Source: Rhipicephalus microplus
Taxonomy: Eukaryota > Arthropoda > Arachnida > Ixodida > Ixodidae
Direction of reading: 5' to 3'
Assembly (NCBI RefSeq): GCF_043290135.1
Contig: NC_134705.1
Coordinates: forward strand, 94,629,239 to 94,693,238
DNA length: 64,000 nucleotides
Shown: positions 36,729-45,621 of the stretch, piece after piece
Layout: each line of letters starts with the position of its first letter
How positions within the stretch are numbered: position 1 is the first letter of the stretch
Made by a program: the position numbers and the translations under genes
The notes under the pieces: model-generated
What the model was told of the DNA's origin: nothing
The model's database searches: none
What the model saw: only the letters and a program-made list of their open reading frames with translations

Positions 36729-38117
36729 ATGATTCCGAGCCCCACGCAAGAGCGAAGTCCAAGCACTGACCAGCCGCAACCAGTGGAGCTTACACCGGTG
36801 CACCAACGAGTCAGCCGCCGTATCCGAGGAGAGTTGCCAGAATTTGGGCCACTCCCTTCTGTATCAAGGGCATCGGTGACGGAGACAAGCGCCGCCACCA
36901 CCATGACGAGCCAAGTTACGCCGGCACAACTCATCGTAAGCCAACCGGTCATCCCAAAGGTGTTTCATGGTGACCCATACGAGGACGCCGAAGACTGGTT
37001 AGAGCATTTCGAGAGAGTGGGAAATCTAAATCAGTGGAACGAGGAAGGCAAGCTGCGTAACGTCTACATTGCGTTGGAAGACTCTGCACGAGTGTGGTAC
37101 GAAAACCACGAGGCATCTCTGACGTCGTGGCAAGAGTTTCGGCGGCAGCTACTGAGTACGTTCGCCAACAGTGATCGCCGGGAAAAGGCGGAAGCAGCTC
37201 TCCGCACACGGATTCAACGAACGAACGAAACTGTCGCGATGTACATCGAAGACATGTCCCGCCTTTTCAAGCGAGCTGATCCTGGCATGACGGAAGACAA
37301 GAAAGTGCGCCACCTCATGCACGGGGTAAAGCAAGAATTGTTCGCGGGACTCATCCGCAATCCGCCCCGTACTGTTGCTGAGTTTCGGTCGGAAGCAACA
37401 ACCATCGAAACGACGCTTCAGCAGAGAGCCCGACAGTACAACCGCGACGTAGCCGGTGCATCCGCAGGAGTCTACTCAGCAGGCGTCGTGGATAATCTTG
37501 ACACATTGCGCGAGCTCGTCCGGTCTGTTGTCAGGGAAGAATTAAGGAAACTGCAGTCACCTGATGTCACCCCCGAGCTGTCTCTTGCTGAAGTTGTCCG
37601 AGACGAAATTCGACAGGCCATGCGGGAGCCGCGGAGTGATGTGCCGGCGACACGACGGGCGGTAACGTACTCCGAGGTGCTCAGGCGACCTACTCTGCAC
37701 TGTTCGCCGATCGAGACACCAAGTACTTATGTGCAGACAATGCGCAGCCCGCCTGAAATCGTAGAGGCAACACGCACTCCACCTCGTGCGAGAGAGATGA
37801 TGCCACGGAAGAGCGATGTGTGGCGAGATGCCACACGTAGGCCCTTGTGTTTCCACTGTGGAGAGGCTGGCCACCTGTACCGATTCTGCCGATATCGTCA
37901 AGCTGGTCTTAGGGGATTCGCCATCAATGCACCGTGTCCGCGAAACGGCGAAAGACCTTCCGAGATTGAAGAATACCTATGCTCACGTCGGGAATTTGAC
38001 CCGCCTCGTCGTCATCAACCACGCTCACCATCCCCTATGCGCTACCGCTCGTCTAGCCCACGTCCCTTCCCAAGCACGTCTAGGCAGCGTTCGCCTAGCC
38101 CAAATCCGGGAAACTGA
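36729..38117 (+). CDS. gag: Gag polyprotein, 462 aa
   Basis: This is the structural protein of the retrotransposon, which should form the virus-like particle and package the RNA. It starts at ATG 36,729, two bases after the PBS. Residues of about 75-240 have the character of the retrotransposon Gag capsid family (an AEDWLEHFERV-type start, then MYIEDMSRLFKRADP and a HLMHGVK stretch). A single CCHC zinc knuckle (CX2CX4HX4C) lies at C374, C377, H382 and C387. The C-terminal tail is rich in Arg, Ser and Pro, as in nucleocapsid domains. The TGA stop at 38,115-38,117 directly follows a slippery heptamer, so a fraction of ribosomes should continue into pol. There are no internal stops or frameshifts. 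Confidence 0.95.
   Translation: MIPSPTQERSPSTDQPQPVELTPVHQRVSRRIRGELPEFGPLPSVSRASVTETSAATTMTSQVTPAQLIVSQPVIPKVFHGDPYEDAEDWLEHFERVGNLNQWNEEGKLRNVYIALEDSARVWYENHEASLTSWQEFRRQLLSTFANSDRREKAEAALRTRIQRTNETVAMYIEDMSRLFKRADPGMTEDKKVRHLMHGVKQELFAGLIRNPPRTVAEFRSEATTIETTLQQRARQYNRDVAGASAGVYSAGVVDNLDTLRELVRSVVREELRKLQSPDVTPELSLAEVVRDEIRQAMREPRSDVPATRRAVTYSEVLRRPTLHCSPIETPSTYVQTMRSPPEIVEATRTPPRAREMMPRKSDVWRDATRRPLCFHCGEAGHLYRFCRYRQAGLRGFAINAPCPRNGERPSEIEEYLCSRREFDPPRRHQPRSPSPMRYRSSSPRPFPSTSRQRSPSPNPGN
38108..38114 (+). promoter_or_regulatory. -1 ribosomal frameshift site GGGAAAC
   Basis: In the gag frame this reads G GGA AAC followed directly by the gag stop TGA. A -1 slip gives GGG AAA C and enters the pol frame. 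The pol frame is closed by a TAG at 38,096-38,098, so only 38,099-38,117 is open in both frames, and the heptamer falls in that 19-nt window. It fits the X XXY YYZ rule known from retroviral and retrotransposon frameshifting. A modest stem (38,127-38,133 with 38,142-38,148, one mismatch, 8-nt loop) starts 12 nt downstream and might stimulate slippage. Confidence 0.85.
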
Positions 38118-41100
38118 AGAGGGCGACCTGTGGAGGCGAGGCCGCTGGCGACTTGGGATGTGAAGATCCTCCACTGCGGTACGAGCCTGATAACGACGAC
38201 TGTTTCCAGGTAAAGGAGTGCAGTACAGAGAAAATTACTTCAGACTTGCCGTTGGTGATTGACGGACTAGAGCTCAATGCTTTGATCGATACTGGTGCGG
38301 ATTATTCTGTGATAAGTTACGAATTAGCGAAGCGACTCAAGAAAGTTCTGACCGAATGGGGTGGACCTCAAGTACGTACTGCAGGTGGTCACCTCATAAC
38401 CCCTTCCGGCCGATGTACCGCAAGGGTCATGATACGGGGCTTCACTTACGTCGGTGACTTTGTCGTCCTGCCTGTGTGCTCGAGGGAAGTGATACTGGGA
38501 ATGGATTTCCTACAAGCTAATGGTGCGATTATCAATTTACAGAGGTCGAGCGTGTCCTTTTCGACGGAGCAAGCTTTAAAGGTAGCACGATCAGATGAAC
38601 GATGTACCACTCCACTGCGCGTCGTCGACGATGATGTGACTGTACCGCCACGGAGCAGTATAATGGTTCTCGTGCATAATGATGCATTCAGCGACTACGA
38701 GGGTGTGGCGGAGAGCAACGTGGATGTTTTCTTGAAAAGAGGCGTTTGTGTGGCACGAGGGATTATCCAGCTGCGAAACGGGTGCACAGACATCCTCTTG
38801 ACGAATTTCGGTAACGAATTCCAGCACATCGCAAAAGGGACGGCAATAGCGTTTCTTCATGAGTTCTGTGAAGTGACAGAAATATGCAGTCTTGAAACGA
38901 CGTCACCGAATGTGAAACTTCCATCTGATGCCTGCGACACAATATACGTAAATCCTAATCTTTCAGAGATTCAACGTCAACAGCTATACGACCTCGTGCG
39001 GGAATTTGGCAGCTGTTTCTCCAACAGTTCAAAGGTACGGCGCACGAGCATTACAAAACACAGGATCATAACGGACGAGACAACCAGGCCGGTATGCCAG
39101 CACCCGTATCGTGTTTCCCCTAAGGAAAGGGAAGTCATCAAGAAGCAGGTACGAGAAATGCTTGAAGATGATGTTATCCAGCCTTCTAACAGCCCGTGGT
39201 CATCTCCCGTGGTGCTTGTCAAGAAGAAGGATAACACGCTACGGTTTTGTGTCGACTACAGGAAACTGAATGCTGTGACTAAACGGGATGTATATCCCCT
39301 TCCACGCATCGACGACACGTTAGATCGACTTCGGTGTGCCAAGTTCTTCTCATCACTAGATCTGAAAAGTGGATACTGGCAGATCGAGGTTGATGAACGT
39401 GATCGCGAAAAGACTGCTTTTGTTACCCCGGACGGACTTTACGAATTTAAGGCTCTCCCGTTTGGTCTCTGTTGTGCGCCGGCAACGTTCCAACGCATGA
39501 TGGACACTGTGCTTTCCGGATTGAAGTGGCAGTGTTGCCTAGTGTACCTAGACGACGTGGTCATCTTCGCGGCTACATTTGAGGAGCACATCAAGCGCCT
39601 TCGGTCAGTGTTAGAGGCAATCCGTTCGGCAGATTTGACAATCAAGCCAGAGAAGTGCCGATTAGCTTTCGAAGAGCTTCGTTTTCTTGGGCATGTCGTC
39701 AGCGCCCAAGGTGTTCGCCCTGATCCTGATAAGACGGCCGCCGTCGCAAGGTTTCCGGTGCCAACAGACAAAAAGTCAGTACGGAGATTTCTAGGTCTAT
39801 GTGCGTACTATAGACGATTTGTGAGAAATTTTTCAAAGATCGCAGAACCCTTAACGAGACTTACGAGAGAAGATGTGCCTTTCCAGTGGCAAAACGAGCA
39901 ACAAAGCGCCTTCAACGAATTGAGAAAGAAGTTAGAAAACCCCCCGATTCTTTCTCACTTTGATGAGACAGCCGACACGGAAATACACACAGATGCCAGT
40001 AACATCGGCCTTGGATGCGTTCTAATACAGTGGCAGAAAGGTGAAGAAAAAGTGATAGCTTATGCCAGTCGGACTCTAACAAAAGCAGAGACAAACTATT
40101 CGGCCACGGAAAAAGAATGCCTTGCCGTCGTCTGGGCCATCAGTAAATTTCGGCCGTACCTATATGGTAGACCATTCAAGGCAGTCAGCGATCACCATGC
40201 GCTTTGCTGGCTGGCGAACATAAAGGAACCATCTGGACGACTAGCAAGGTGGAGCCTCAGACTGCAAGAATACGATATAACCGTCGTATACCGATCTGGC
40301 AAAAAACATACCGATGCCGACTGTTTGTCACGGGCTCCTACAGACACACCACTATCAGAAGAAGACGACTTTCCGTTCGTAGGAATTGTCGAGACCACTC
40401 AAATAGCCGAACTCCAACGTACAGACAAAGAATTACTCCCGCTTATCGAACACCTGCAAGGAATTGACGTACAAGTACCCCGTATATTTTCTCGAAGCCT
40501 CGCATTGTTCTGCCTCCGAGGAAACGTTCTCTACAAGAGAAACTTCAAGCCCAACCGCGAAAAGTTCCTGCTTGTCGTTCCAGCAACTATGCGACAAGAA
40601 ATACTTCGAGCGTGTCACGATGAGCCCACATCTGGACATTTGGGTGTGACGCGAACGCTTGCAAGGATCAGTCTCCATTATTATTGGCCCAAGCTACTAG
40701 CTTCAGTGCAACACTACGTCAAAACATGCCGCGAGTGCCAAAGACGAAAAACACCACGTTCTAAACCAGCGGGCCTTCTACAACCTATAGATCCACCGAA
40801 AGCGCCTTTCCACCAAGTTGGAATGGACCTCCTTGGACCCTTCCCGACATCTTTACTCGGCAAGAAATGGATCGTTGTGGCCACTGATTATTTAACTAGA
40901 TACGCCGAAACAGACTCTTTGGAACGAGGAACGGCAGCAGAAGTGGCCCAATTCTTCGTACACAAAATAGTCCTGCGACATGGCGCTCCAACGGTTGTAA
41001 TCACCGATCGCGGAACGGCTTTCACGGCGCAACTTTTGAAGTGCCTGCTCAACATGACTCACACTGTTCATAGGAAAACCACTGCATATCATCCTCAATG

Positions 41101-41668
41101 CAATGGCCTGACCGAACGCCTTAACAGAACTTTAGCGGACATGATATCCATGTATGTGGATGTCGAGCACAAAAAGTGGGACGAAATTTTACCATACGTC
41201 ACTTTCGCCTACAATACGGCTGTGCAAGAGACCACCAAAATCACCCCATTTGAACTAGTTTACGGTCGTGCTGTTACCACAACACTGGATGCTATGTTAC
41301 CAATAGACCAAGATGACTACCCCCCCGATCTTGACGACTTTCTACAAAGAGCGGAAGAAGCCCGCCAGTTAGCAAGATACCGAATACGCCACCAACACCG
41401 CATCGATGCCGACCGCTACAACCGAGGAAGACTTGACACGCGATATGACGTTGGCGACAAAGTGTGGATATGGACTCCAGTACGACGACGAGGCCTCTCC
41501 GAAAAACTCATTTCACGGTATTTTGGCCCCTACGAGATCGTACAGCGACACAATGACCTCGTCTACGAAGTCAAGCCTGCAGGCCACCTGCATTCGAGGC
41601 GACGCAATCCCACGGAGCGTGTACACATTGTACGGATGAAACCGTACTACGACCGATTCCAAACCTAG
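38114..41668 (+). CDS. pol: Pol polyprotein: protease, reverse transcriptase, RNase H, integrase
   Basis: This is read as a Gag-Pol fusion after the -1 frameshift, about 1,184 aa of Pol. Positions here count codon 38,153 as residue 1. The aspartic protease active site DTGA is at 46-49, with the flap-distal ILGMDFL near 112-118. Reverse transcriptase spans about 300-510, with PWSSPVVLVKKKD, the LPFGL motif and the catalytic YLDD at 465-468. RNase H begins near the HTDAS motif with Asp614. Integrase has an HHCC zinc finger (H822 to C859 and C862), a catalytic triad D892, D952, E988 with DD35E-type spacing, and a GPY motif at 1125-1127. No chromodomain follows. The frame is uninterrupted, all catalytic residues looked for are present, and the stop is TAG at 41,666. 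Confidence 0.96.
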   Translation: MKRATCGGEAAGDLGCEDPPLRYEPDNDDCFQVKECSTEKITSDLPLVIDGLELNALIDTGADYSVISYELAKRLKKVLTEWGGPQVRTAGGHLITPSGRCTARVMIRGFTYVGDFVVLPVCSREVILGMDFLQANGAIINLQRSSVSFSTEQALKVARSDERCTTPLRVVDDDVTVPPRSSIMVLVHNDAFSDYEGVAESNVDVFLKRGVCVARGIIQLRNGCTDILLTNFGNEFQHIAKGTAIAFLHEFCEVTEICSLETTSPNVKLPSDACDTIYVNPNLSEIQRQQLYDLVREFGSCFSNSSKVRRTSITKHRIITDETTRPVCQHPYRVSPKEREVIKKQVREMLEDDVIQPSNSPWSSPVVLVKKKDNTLRFCVDYRKLNAVTKRDVYPLPRIDDTLDRLRCAKFFSSLDLKSGYWQIEVDERDREKTAFVTPDGLYEFKALPFGLCCAPATFQRMMDTVLSGLKWQCCLVYLDDVVIFAATFEEHIKRLRSVLEAIRSADLTIKPEKCRLAFEELRFLGHVVSAQGVRPDPDKTAAVARFPVPTDKKSVRRFLGLCAYYRRFVRNFSKIAEPLTRLTREDVPFQWQNEQQSAFNELRKKLENPPILSHFDETADTEIHTDASNIGLGCVLIQWQKGEEKVIAYASRTLTKAETNYSATEKECLAVVWAISKFRPYLYGRPFKAVSDHHALCWLANIKEPSGRLARWSLRLQEYDITVVYRSGKKHTDADCLSRAPTDTPLSEEDDFPFVGIVETTQIAELQRTDKELLPLIEHLQGIDVQVPRIFSRSLALFCLRGNVLYKRNFKPNREKFLLVVPATMRQEILRACHDEPTSGHLGVTRTLARISLHYYWPKLLASVQHYVKTCRECQRRKTPRSKPAGLLQPIDPPKAPFHQVGMDLLGPFPTSLLGKKWIVVATDYLTRYAETDSLERGTAAEVAQFFVHKIVLRHGAPTVVITDRGTAFTAQLLKCLLNMTHTVHRKTTAYHPQCNGLTERLNRTLADMISMYVDVEHKKWDEILPYVTFAYNTAVQETTKITPFELVYGRAVTTTLDAMLPIDQDDYPPDLDDFLQRAEEARQLARYRIRHQHRIDADRYNRGRLDTRYDVGDKVWIWTPVRRRGLSEKLISRYFGPYEIVQRHNDLVYEVKPAGHLHSRRRNPTERVHIVRMKPYYDRFQT

Positions 41669-41768
41669 CCACCCCAATACCTTGACGTACTGCAACCTCA
41701 TTTTTACAAACTTGCACACACAAAAAAAAAAAAAAACAGCCTCATCGCAAGCATCGGGGCGATGCCGC

Positions 41769-41784
41769 TTGAGAGGGGGGATAA
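41769..41784 (+). other. Polypurine tract
   Basis: TTGAGAGGGGGGATAA lies directly before the 3' LTR. The purine run GAGAGGGGGGA is the expected primer for plus-strand synthesis. Confidence 0.85.
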
Positions 41785-42065
41785 TGCCACGAGGAATTGT
41801 TAAGGCGCAGTACAACGCAGACGTTGTTAAAAGAGGAACGCTGACGGCATCGCTACGACTCATGAAGCCCGCCGGAAGGCACGAGCCGGCCCAGCCTGTG
41901 CACGAGCTGCTACCGAGCAGCGGAAAAGAAGAGAAGAAGAGGACGACGAGCGTTCGCTGCTTTCTCCCAGCTACTGTGTAGTTCTTTTGGCTTTGGGCAC
42001 AAGTTCGCCCTTATTAAACCTTGTAAATAGGACGTCCCGGTTGTGAGGTTGTTATATCCGTTACA
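41785..42065 (+). repeat. 3' long terminal repeat
   Basis: It has the same length and, as far as I can read, the same sequence as the 5' LTR, with the ATTAAA poly(A) signal variant at 42,013-42,018. It is followed by the second ATAT of the target duplication. Confidence 0.96.
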
Positions 42066-42079
42066 ATATATATCAAAAT

Positions 42080-42825
42080 GCAAAAAAAAAAATTGCCCGC
42101 AGCTTGCCTCGGGGGAACACTGAGCAGGATGCGGAGCATATAATTGGTTAACGGGGTGTTAAAGTGCGACTTACTTGGGTCGATGGCTAAATTGGTTAAC
42201 GTGGTTGTGAAATGGGGTGTTAAATTGCGACTTACTTGGGTCGATGGCTAAATTGGTTAACGTGGTTGTAGGAGGGGGTGTTAAATGAGTGAACACGTAC
42301 ACACGTATGCGAAAGGGCGGCGCTGGTCGAAGGGACGTCGATCATTGTGTTTGTGGATTCGTTGGAATTCATTTCACCGCGACCTTGGACGTCGACGCGC
42401 CGTACAAACCAACCGACGAGCGGCAACTGAGCGAGCGAGCGCCGACCTTGAGTATATATACAGCGCGACGGCGCATGCACTGTCAGCTGTCGAATGTTCG
42501 AGAAGGGGGAGAAGCGCAACGGCGCATGTGCGCGCGTCAGCTGCCGATGTTCTCGAAGCGCGACGGCGCATGCGCGCGCGTCAGCTGCCGATGTTCTCGA
42601 AGCGTAACGGCGCATGCGCGCTACATTATACAGCTAGCGAATGTTCGTGAAGAGGAGAAGCGCACGCGGTGTGTAGAGGAGGAAGGGTGCACAGATGGTG
42701 GAGGAGTGAAGCGCGCGCGGTGTGTAGAGGAGGAAGGGATGCACAGATGGTGGAAGAAGGAGGAGGAAGCTTGCGGACGGCGCCGCACTACAAGCCTCGA
42801 GTATTAGATGCTCCGCATCTAAAAC
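42080..42825 (+). mobile_element. Candidate Helentron-like non-autonomous element with three minisatellites
   Basis: The right end is the palindrome TTAGATGCTCCGCATCTAA (42,804-42,822). Its core ATGCTCCGCATC recurs inverted as GATGCGGAGCAT at 42,128-42,139, well inside the left end, giving asymmetric inverted repeats. Between them are a 61-bp tandem duplication (around 42,154-42,275), three to four units of about 45 bp with CGGCGCATGCGCG (42,505-42,625) and a 51-bp duplication with GTGTAGAGGAGGAAGG (42,671 and 42,721). Such a 3'-terminal palindrome, asymmetric inverted repeats and internal minisatellites are typical of Helentron-derived elements. The class is inferred, and the left limit is uncertain. 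Confidence 0.4.
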
Positions 42826-43149
42826 ACAGGATAAGACTCAGGTGCACGGAATCGAACGTGAGGTCTCTGCGTCTTGAAAGCAAGGCGTCAACCGCTAAGC
42901 CACAGAGGCGCACAACCTTCACCATCCACACGGCAAGCTACTTATATCTACCACAAATCGCTTCTGACTGGCATCTCGGAAGGATTGGTGTTTTTAGCAA
43001 TACCGGCAAGATGGCGCAGTGAGCACGCGTCGCCACATTGCGCGGTGGCGCACGCTCTCATCTCCCACGTGTACTTTGCAACGCTTAGAAAAGGAGCGCG
43101 ATGCTCCCTCATGCGCCCTTAACCCTATGCTCGCGCGCCATTATCTTGC

Positions 43150-43167
43150 GGGGGGGGGGGGGGGGGG
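43150..43167. repeat. Poly-G run
   Basis: Eighteen consecutive G residues lie within alpha copy 3 and continue as GGAGGAGGGG. The run is prone to length error in sequencing and could form a G-quadruplex. Confidence 0.9.
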
Positions 43168-43341
43168 AGGAGGGGACAATTGTACGTTTTGGCTGGCCTC
43201 GAGCTTTACCTGGAACGATTCTGCTGTAGTTACCGGGTGCACAAAGGTCACTGCAATCATCGCAGTTTCCGTTTACGAAAAGCGCGCGCTTTTCAGATAC
43301 AGCGAAGTAAGAGTTGAGATACTTATTCTTATGACGTTCAG

Positions 43342-43580
43342 CCCCGCCGCGGTGGTCTAGTGGCTAAGGTACTCGGCTGCTGACCCGCAGGGCGCGGGTT
43401 CAAATACCGGCTGCGGCGGCTGCATTTCCGATGGAGGCGGAAATGTTGTAGGCCCGTGTGCTCAGATTTGGGTGCACGTTAAAGAACCCCAGGTGGTCAA
43501 AATTTCCGGAGCCCTCCACTACGGCGTCTCTCATAATCATATGGTGGTTTTGGGACGTTATACCCCACATATCAATCAAT
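43342..43580 (+). mobile_element. Ruka-like tRNA-derived SINE, full length
   Basis: The tRNA-like head, body and ATCAATCAAT tail are complete. The 14-bp target duplication CTTATGACGTTCAG is perfect (43,328-43,341 and 43,581-43,594), which marks this as one of the youngest copies here. Confidence 0.95.
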
Positions 43581-43828
43581 CTTATGACGTTCAGAATAAG
43601 TGTGCATTCGTACCTGTGAGTATGTTTCGTGCGTCATTTCTGCGTGAGAAACACCGGGCACGTTTTGGATCTGCTTTCCATTCTACGCGTGACCTTTCAA
43701 TTTGTTGCTATCGCGCTCATTACTTCGCTTTTGCGACAAAAAAAGCTGTGACTTTTTTTATTTTCCAGCCTACCTCCCTTCATTTCTGAAAATTTATACA
43801 CATTTTCTCTCCTTATCTTCCTCATCCT

Positions 43829-44070
43829 GCCCCGCCGTGGTGGTCTAGTGGTCAAAGTACTCGGCTGCTGACCCGCAGGTCGTGGGTTCAAATCCCGGCT
43901 GTGGCAGCTGTATTTTCGATGGAGGCGGAAATGTTGTAGGCACGTGTGCTCAGATTTGGGTGCACGTTAAAGAACCCCAGGAGGTCGAAATTTTTGGAGC
44001 CCTCCACTACGGCGTCTCTCACCTTCATATGGTGGTTTTGGGACGTTAAACCATACATATCAATCAATTA
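43829..44070 (+). mobile_element. Ruka-like tRNA-derived SINE, full length
   Basis: This is a complete plus-strand copy. The target duplication TATCTTCCTCATCCT at 43,814-43,828 and 44,071-44,085 is perfect over 15 bp. Confidence 0.95.
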
Positions 44071-44085
44071 TATCTTCCTCATCCT

Positions 44086-45261
44086 CGTTGGTTATGATTA
44101 TTAATTGATAGCAAAATAGAAAAAAATGCAAACCGTGGTAGAACTTTACAGAAACAGACCAAGCGCTACCTCACAACTAGCCTAGCAAACTTACAGCCAA
44201 GGCATTATTCAGCGAAAGACATCATATTGCCACCTGGTGTTGTAGCCGGCAAGCCGTGGGCAGCAAAAAAGGGCGAAGATGGCAAAGAGGAAGTGTGTGT
44301 TAGGTCTTCGATCACGATACACGTTCGTGCTTTTCTACCTCACCGTTCCTGTCTTGTCTATGTACGGCCTTTAGTGCGTGACAATATATACGCACATGGA
44401 TCATGAAAAAATGTGAGAAGGTGGACAATTGTGATGAGATAAGTCTTAACGATTCCATGTAGATACTGAAAAATGAAAAGAAATCATGCACATGAAAGAT
44501 ATGTGAGTTCAAGGGCTTTGCATATGTTTCGTGTGAATGATGGAATTTCACTTTCCAGTTCACTGCATAGAATTGCCGACAAATACGTTGTAACTTGCGT
44601 CCTTTCCGTCACGTTCTATTTTAGATATATATGCGTTTATGAGCTATCGTCGAAAGAGCTCTTTCCAGTTTTCTATAAAATATACCAACCAAGACAGAAT
44701 TACTCAACTTGAATACCAGAGAATCTCGGTGTATTTTCATAAAAGCATGCTGTGGCACAGCGTATTTCTTCACTCGTGAGCTAGCGTTTTTAATCGATCT
44801 AAATGCAGGGAACATGCGTAATGAAACAAGTTATTGTTTTTAATTTTTCGTTCTCCTGTTGGAAGCTCTTGGTGAAAGAGATTGAGCCAGCTCACTTTTG
44901 TTCAGGAAAGACTCTTCACGGTAATTGTCGTGATCCAGTGGTTATGGTAACTATTGAACGCAAGAAATAATATTTAAGAATAAAATAACACATCAACCTC
45001 GAGGACAGTACAACTTCTCAGTCCTATACACATCTCTTAGTATTCAGGAGCTTGCATTTTGTATGTATCTTACCAGTGCTCAAGGATAGCGAACTTGAGA
45101 TTGAAAACGCATCAAAATATCAGCATCAGTGCAATTTTTTGTGAAATTGCGAGGATTTTCCACGTCAGCCCAGAATAATACTGTCTAAATAAAGATAGCT
45201 TTGTTATTCTTAACGCAGTAAAAAGCAAGAAGAGACGGGATAAAGTGTCCTGACGTTTGGC
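44086..45261. other. AT-rich unassigned DNA
   Basis: No gene or mobile element is supported; open frames are below 90 codons and have no motif. Confidence 0.4.
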
Positions 45262-45621
45262 TTAAAGCCACGCTCCACCTTGTACGGTTTTTGTATTTTT
45301 TCGCGCATCACGACAGTAAACGGACAATGCATCACCAAACAGCCCGCCGGCGAACGCAGTGATGTTATTGTTAAAAAGAACGTCTTCAGCAAACACTAGC
45401 AACGATTCAAAGTCAATGCGGTGGCCTTTACCGCCATCTGTGGACTCGGCTTGGCTTGCGACGACTGCGTGAGCTACTACGAGGCGTAGCGGTTCGAAGC
45501 AGGCGTTCATTATGCAAGTCGCCGAATGGCGTGCTGTCACTTCCCGCTGCGCCATTTGTTCGCCGTGATTGATGCATTCCGTGTCCCTCGCCACCGAATC
45601 TGTTATATCGAGATTAGACAT
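45262..45621 (-). CDS. Unrecognised 119-codon open frame, possible gene relic
   Basis: The frame starts at ATG and is locally more GC-rich than its surroundings, with a balanced amino-acid content (an EPLRLVVAHAVVASQAES stretch and a Gly/Phe-rich AFAGGLFGDALSVY stretch). It has no signal peptide, clear membrane span or known motif. No intron signals or neighbouring coding segments were found. It could be one exon of a host gene, a fragment of a transposase, or chance. A frame of this length is not rare by chance in a window of this size. Confidence 0.2.
   Translation of the reverse strand: MSNLDITDSVARDTECINHGEQMAQREVTARHSATCIMNACFEPLRLVVAHAVVASQAESTDGGKGHRIDFESLLVFAEDVLFNNNITAFAGGLFGDALSVYCRDARKNTKTVQGGAWL

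Larger units (their letters stand above)
36424..42065 (+). mobile_element. Intact Ty3/Gypsy LTR retrotransposon, 5,642 bp
   Basis: The element consists of two 281-bp LTRs (TG...CA ends), a primer binding site, gag, pol and a polypurine tract, in the canonical order. The flanking ATAT at 36,420-36,423 and 42,066-42,069 fits the 4-bp target duplication of Ty3-type integrases, though the A/T-rich site makes it weak evidence by itself. The order RT-RNase H-integrase places it in Ty3/Gypsy (Metaviridae) and not Ty1/Copia. Only about 115 bp lie between the pol stop and the 3' LTR, so there is no envelope gene. Apparently identical LTRs and uninterrupted genes suggest a recent and possibly still active insertion. 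Confidence 0.96.
42838..43790 (-). repeat. Dispersed tRNA-box repeat (family alpha), copy 3, with Ruka inside
   Basis: This is the reverse complement of 24,600-25,545 across most of its length. On the minus strand the tRNA-like end lies at 42,838-42,912, with A-box-like TGGCTTAGCGGTTGACGCC and B-box-like ACGTTCGATTCCG, and is better preserved than in copy 2. A Ruka SINE at 43,342-43,580 and a poly-G run at 43,150-43,167 interrupt it. Confidence 0.7.

Noticed and set aside
37816..38163. 115-codon frame overlapping the end of gag as an extra gene
   Set aside because: It lies in the third frame across the zinc-knuckle and Arg/Ser-rich tail, has no motif, and is explained by biased gag codon use.
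36424..42065. Endogenous retrovirus with envelope
   Set aside because: Only about 115 bp lie between the pol stop and the 3' LTR, and no envelope-like frame exists, so it is an LTR retrotransposon without env.
42154..42790. CRISPR-like array
   Set aside because: The tandem units are of three unrelated kinds, directly adjacent or diverged, with no regular unique spacers, and the DNA is eukaryotic.
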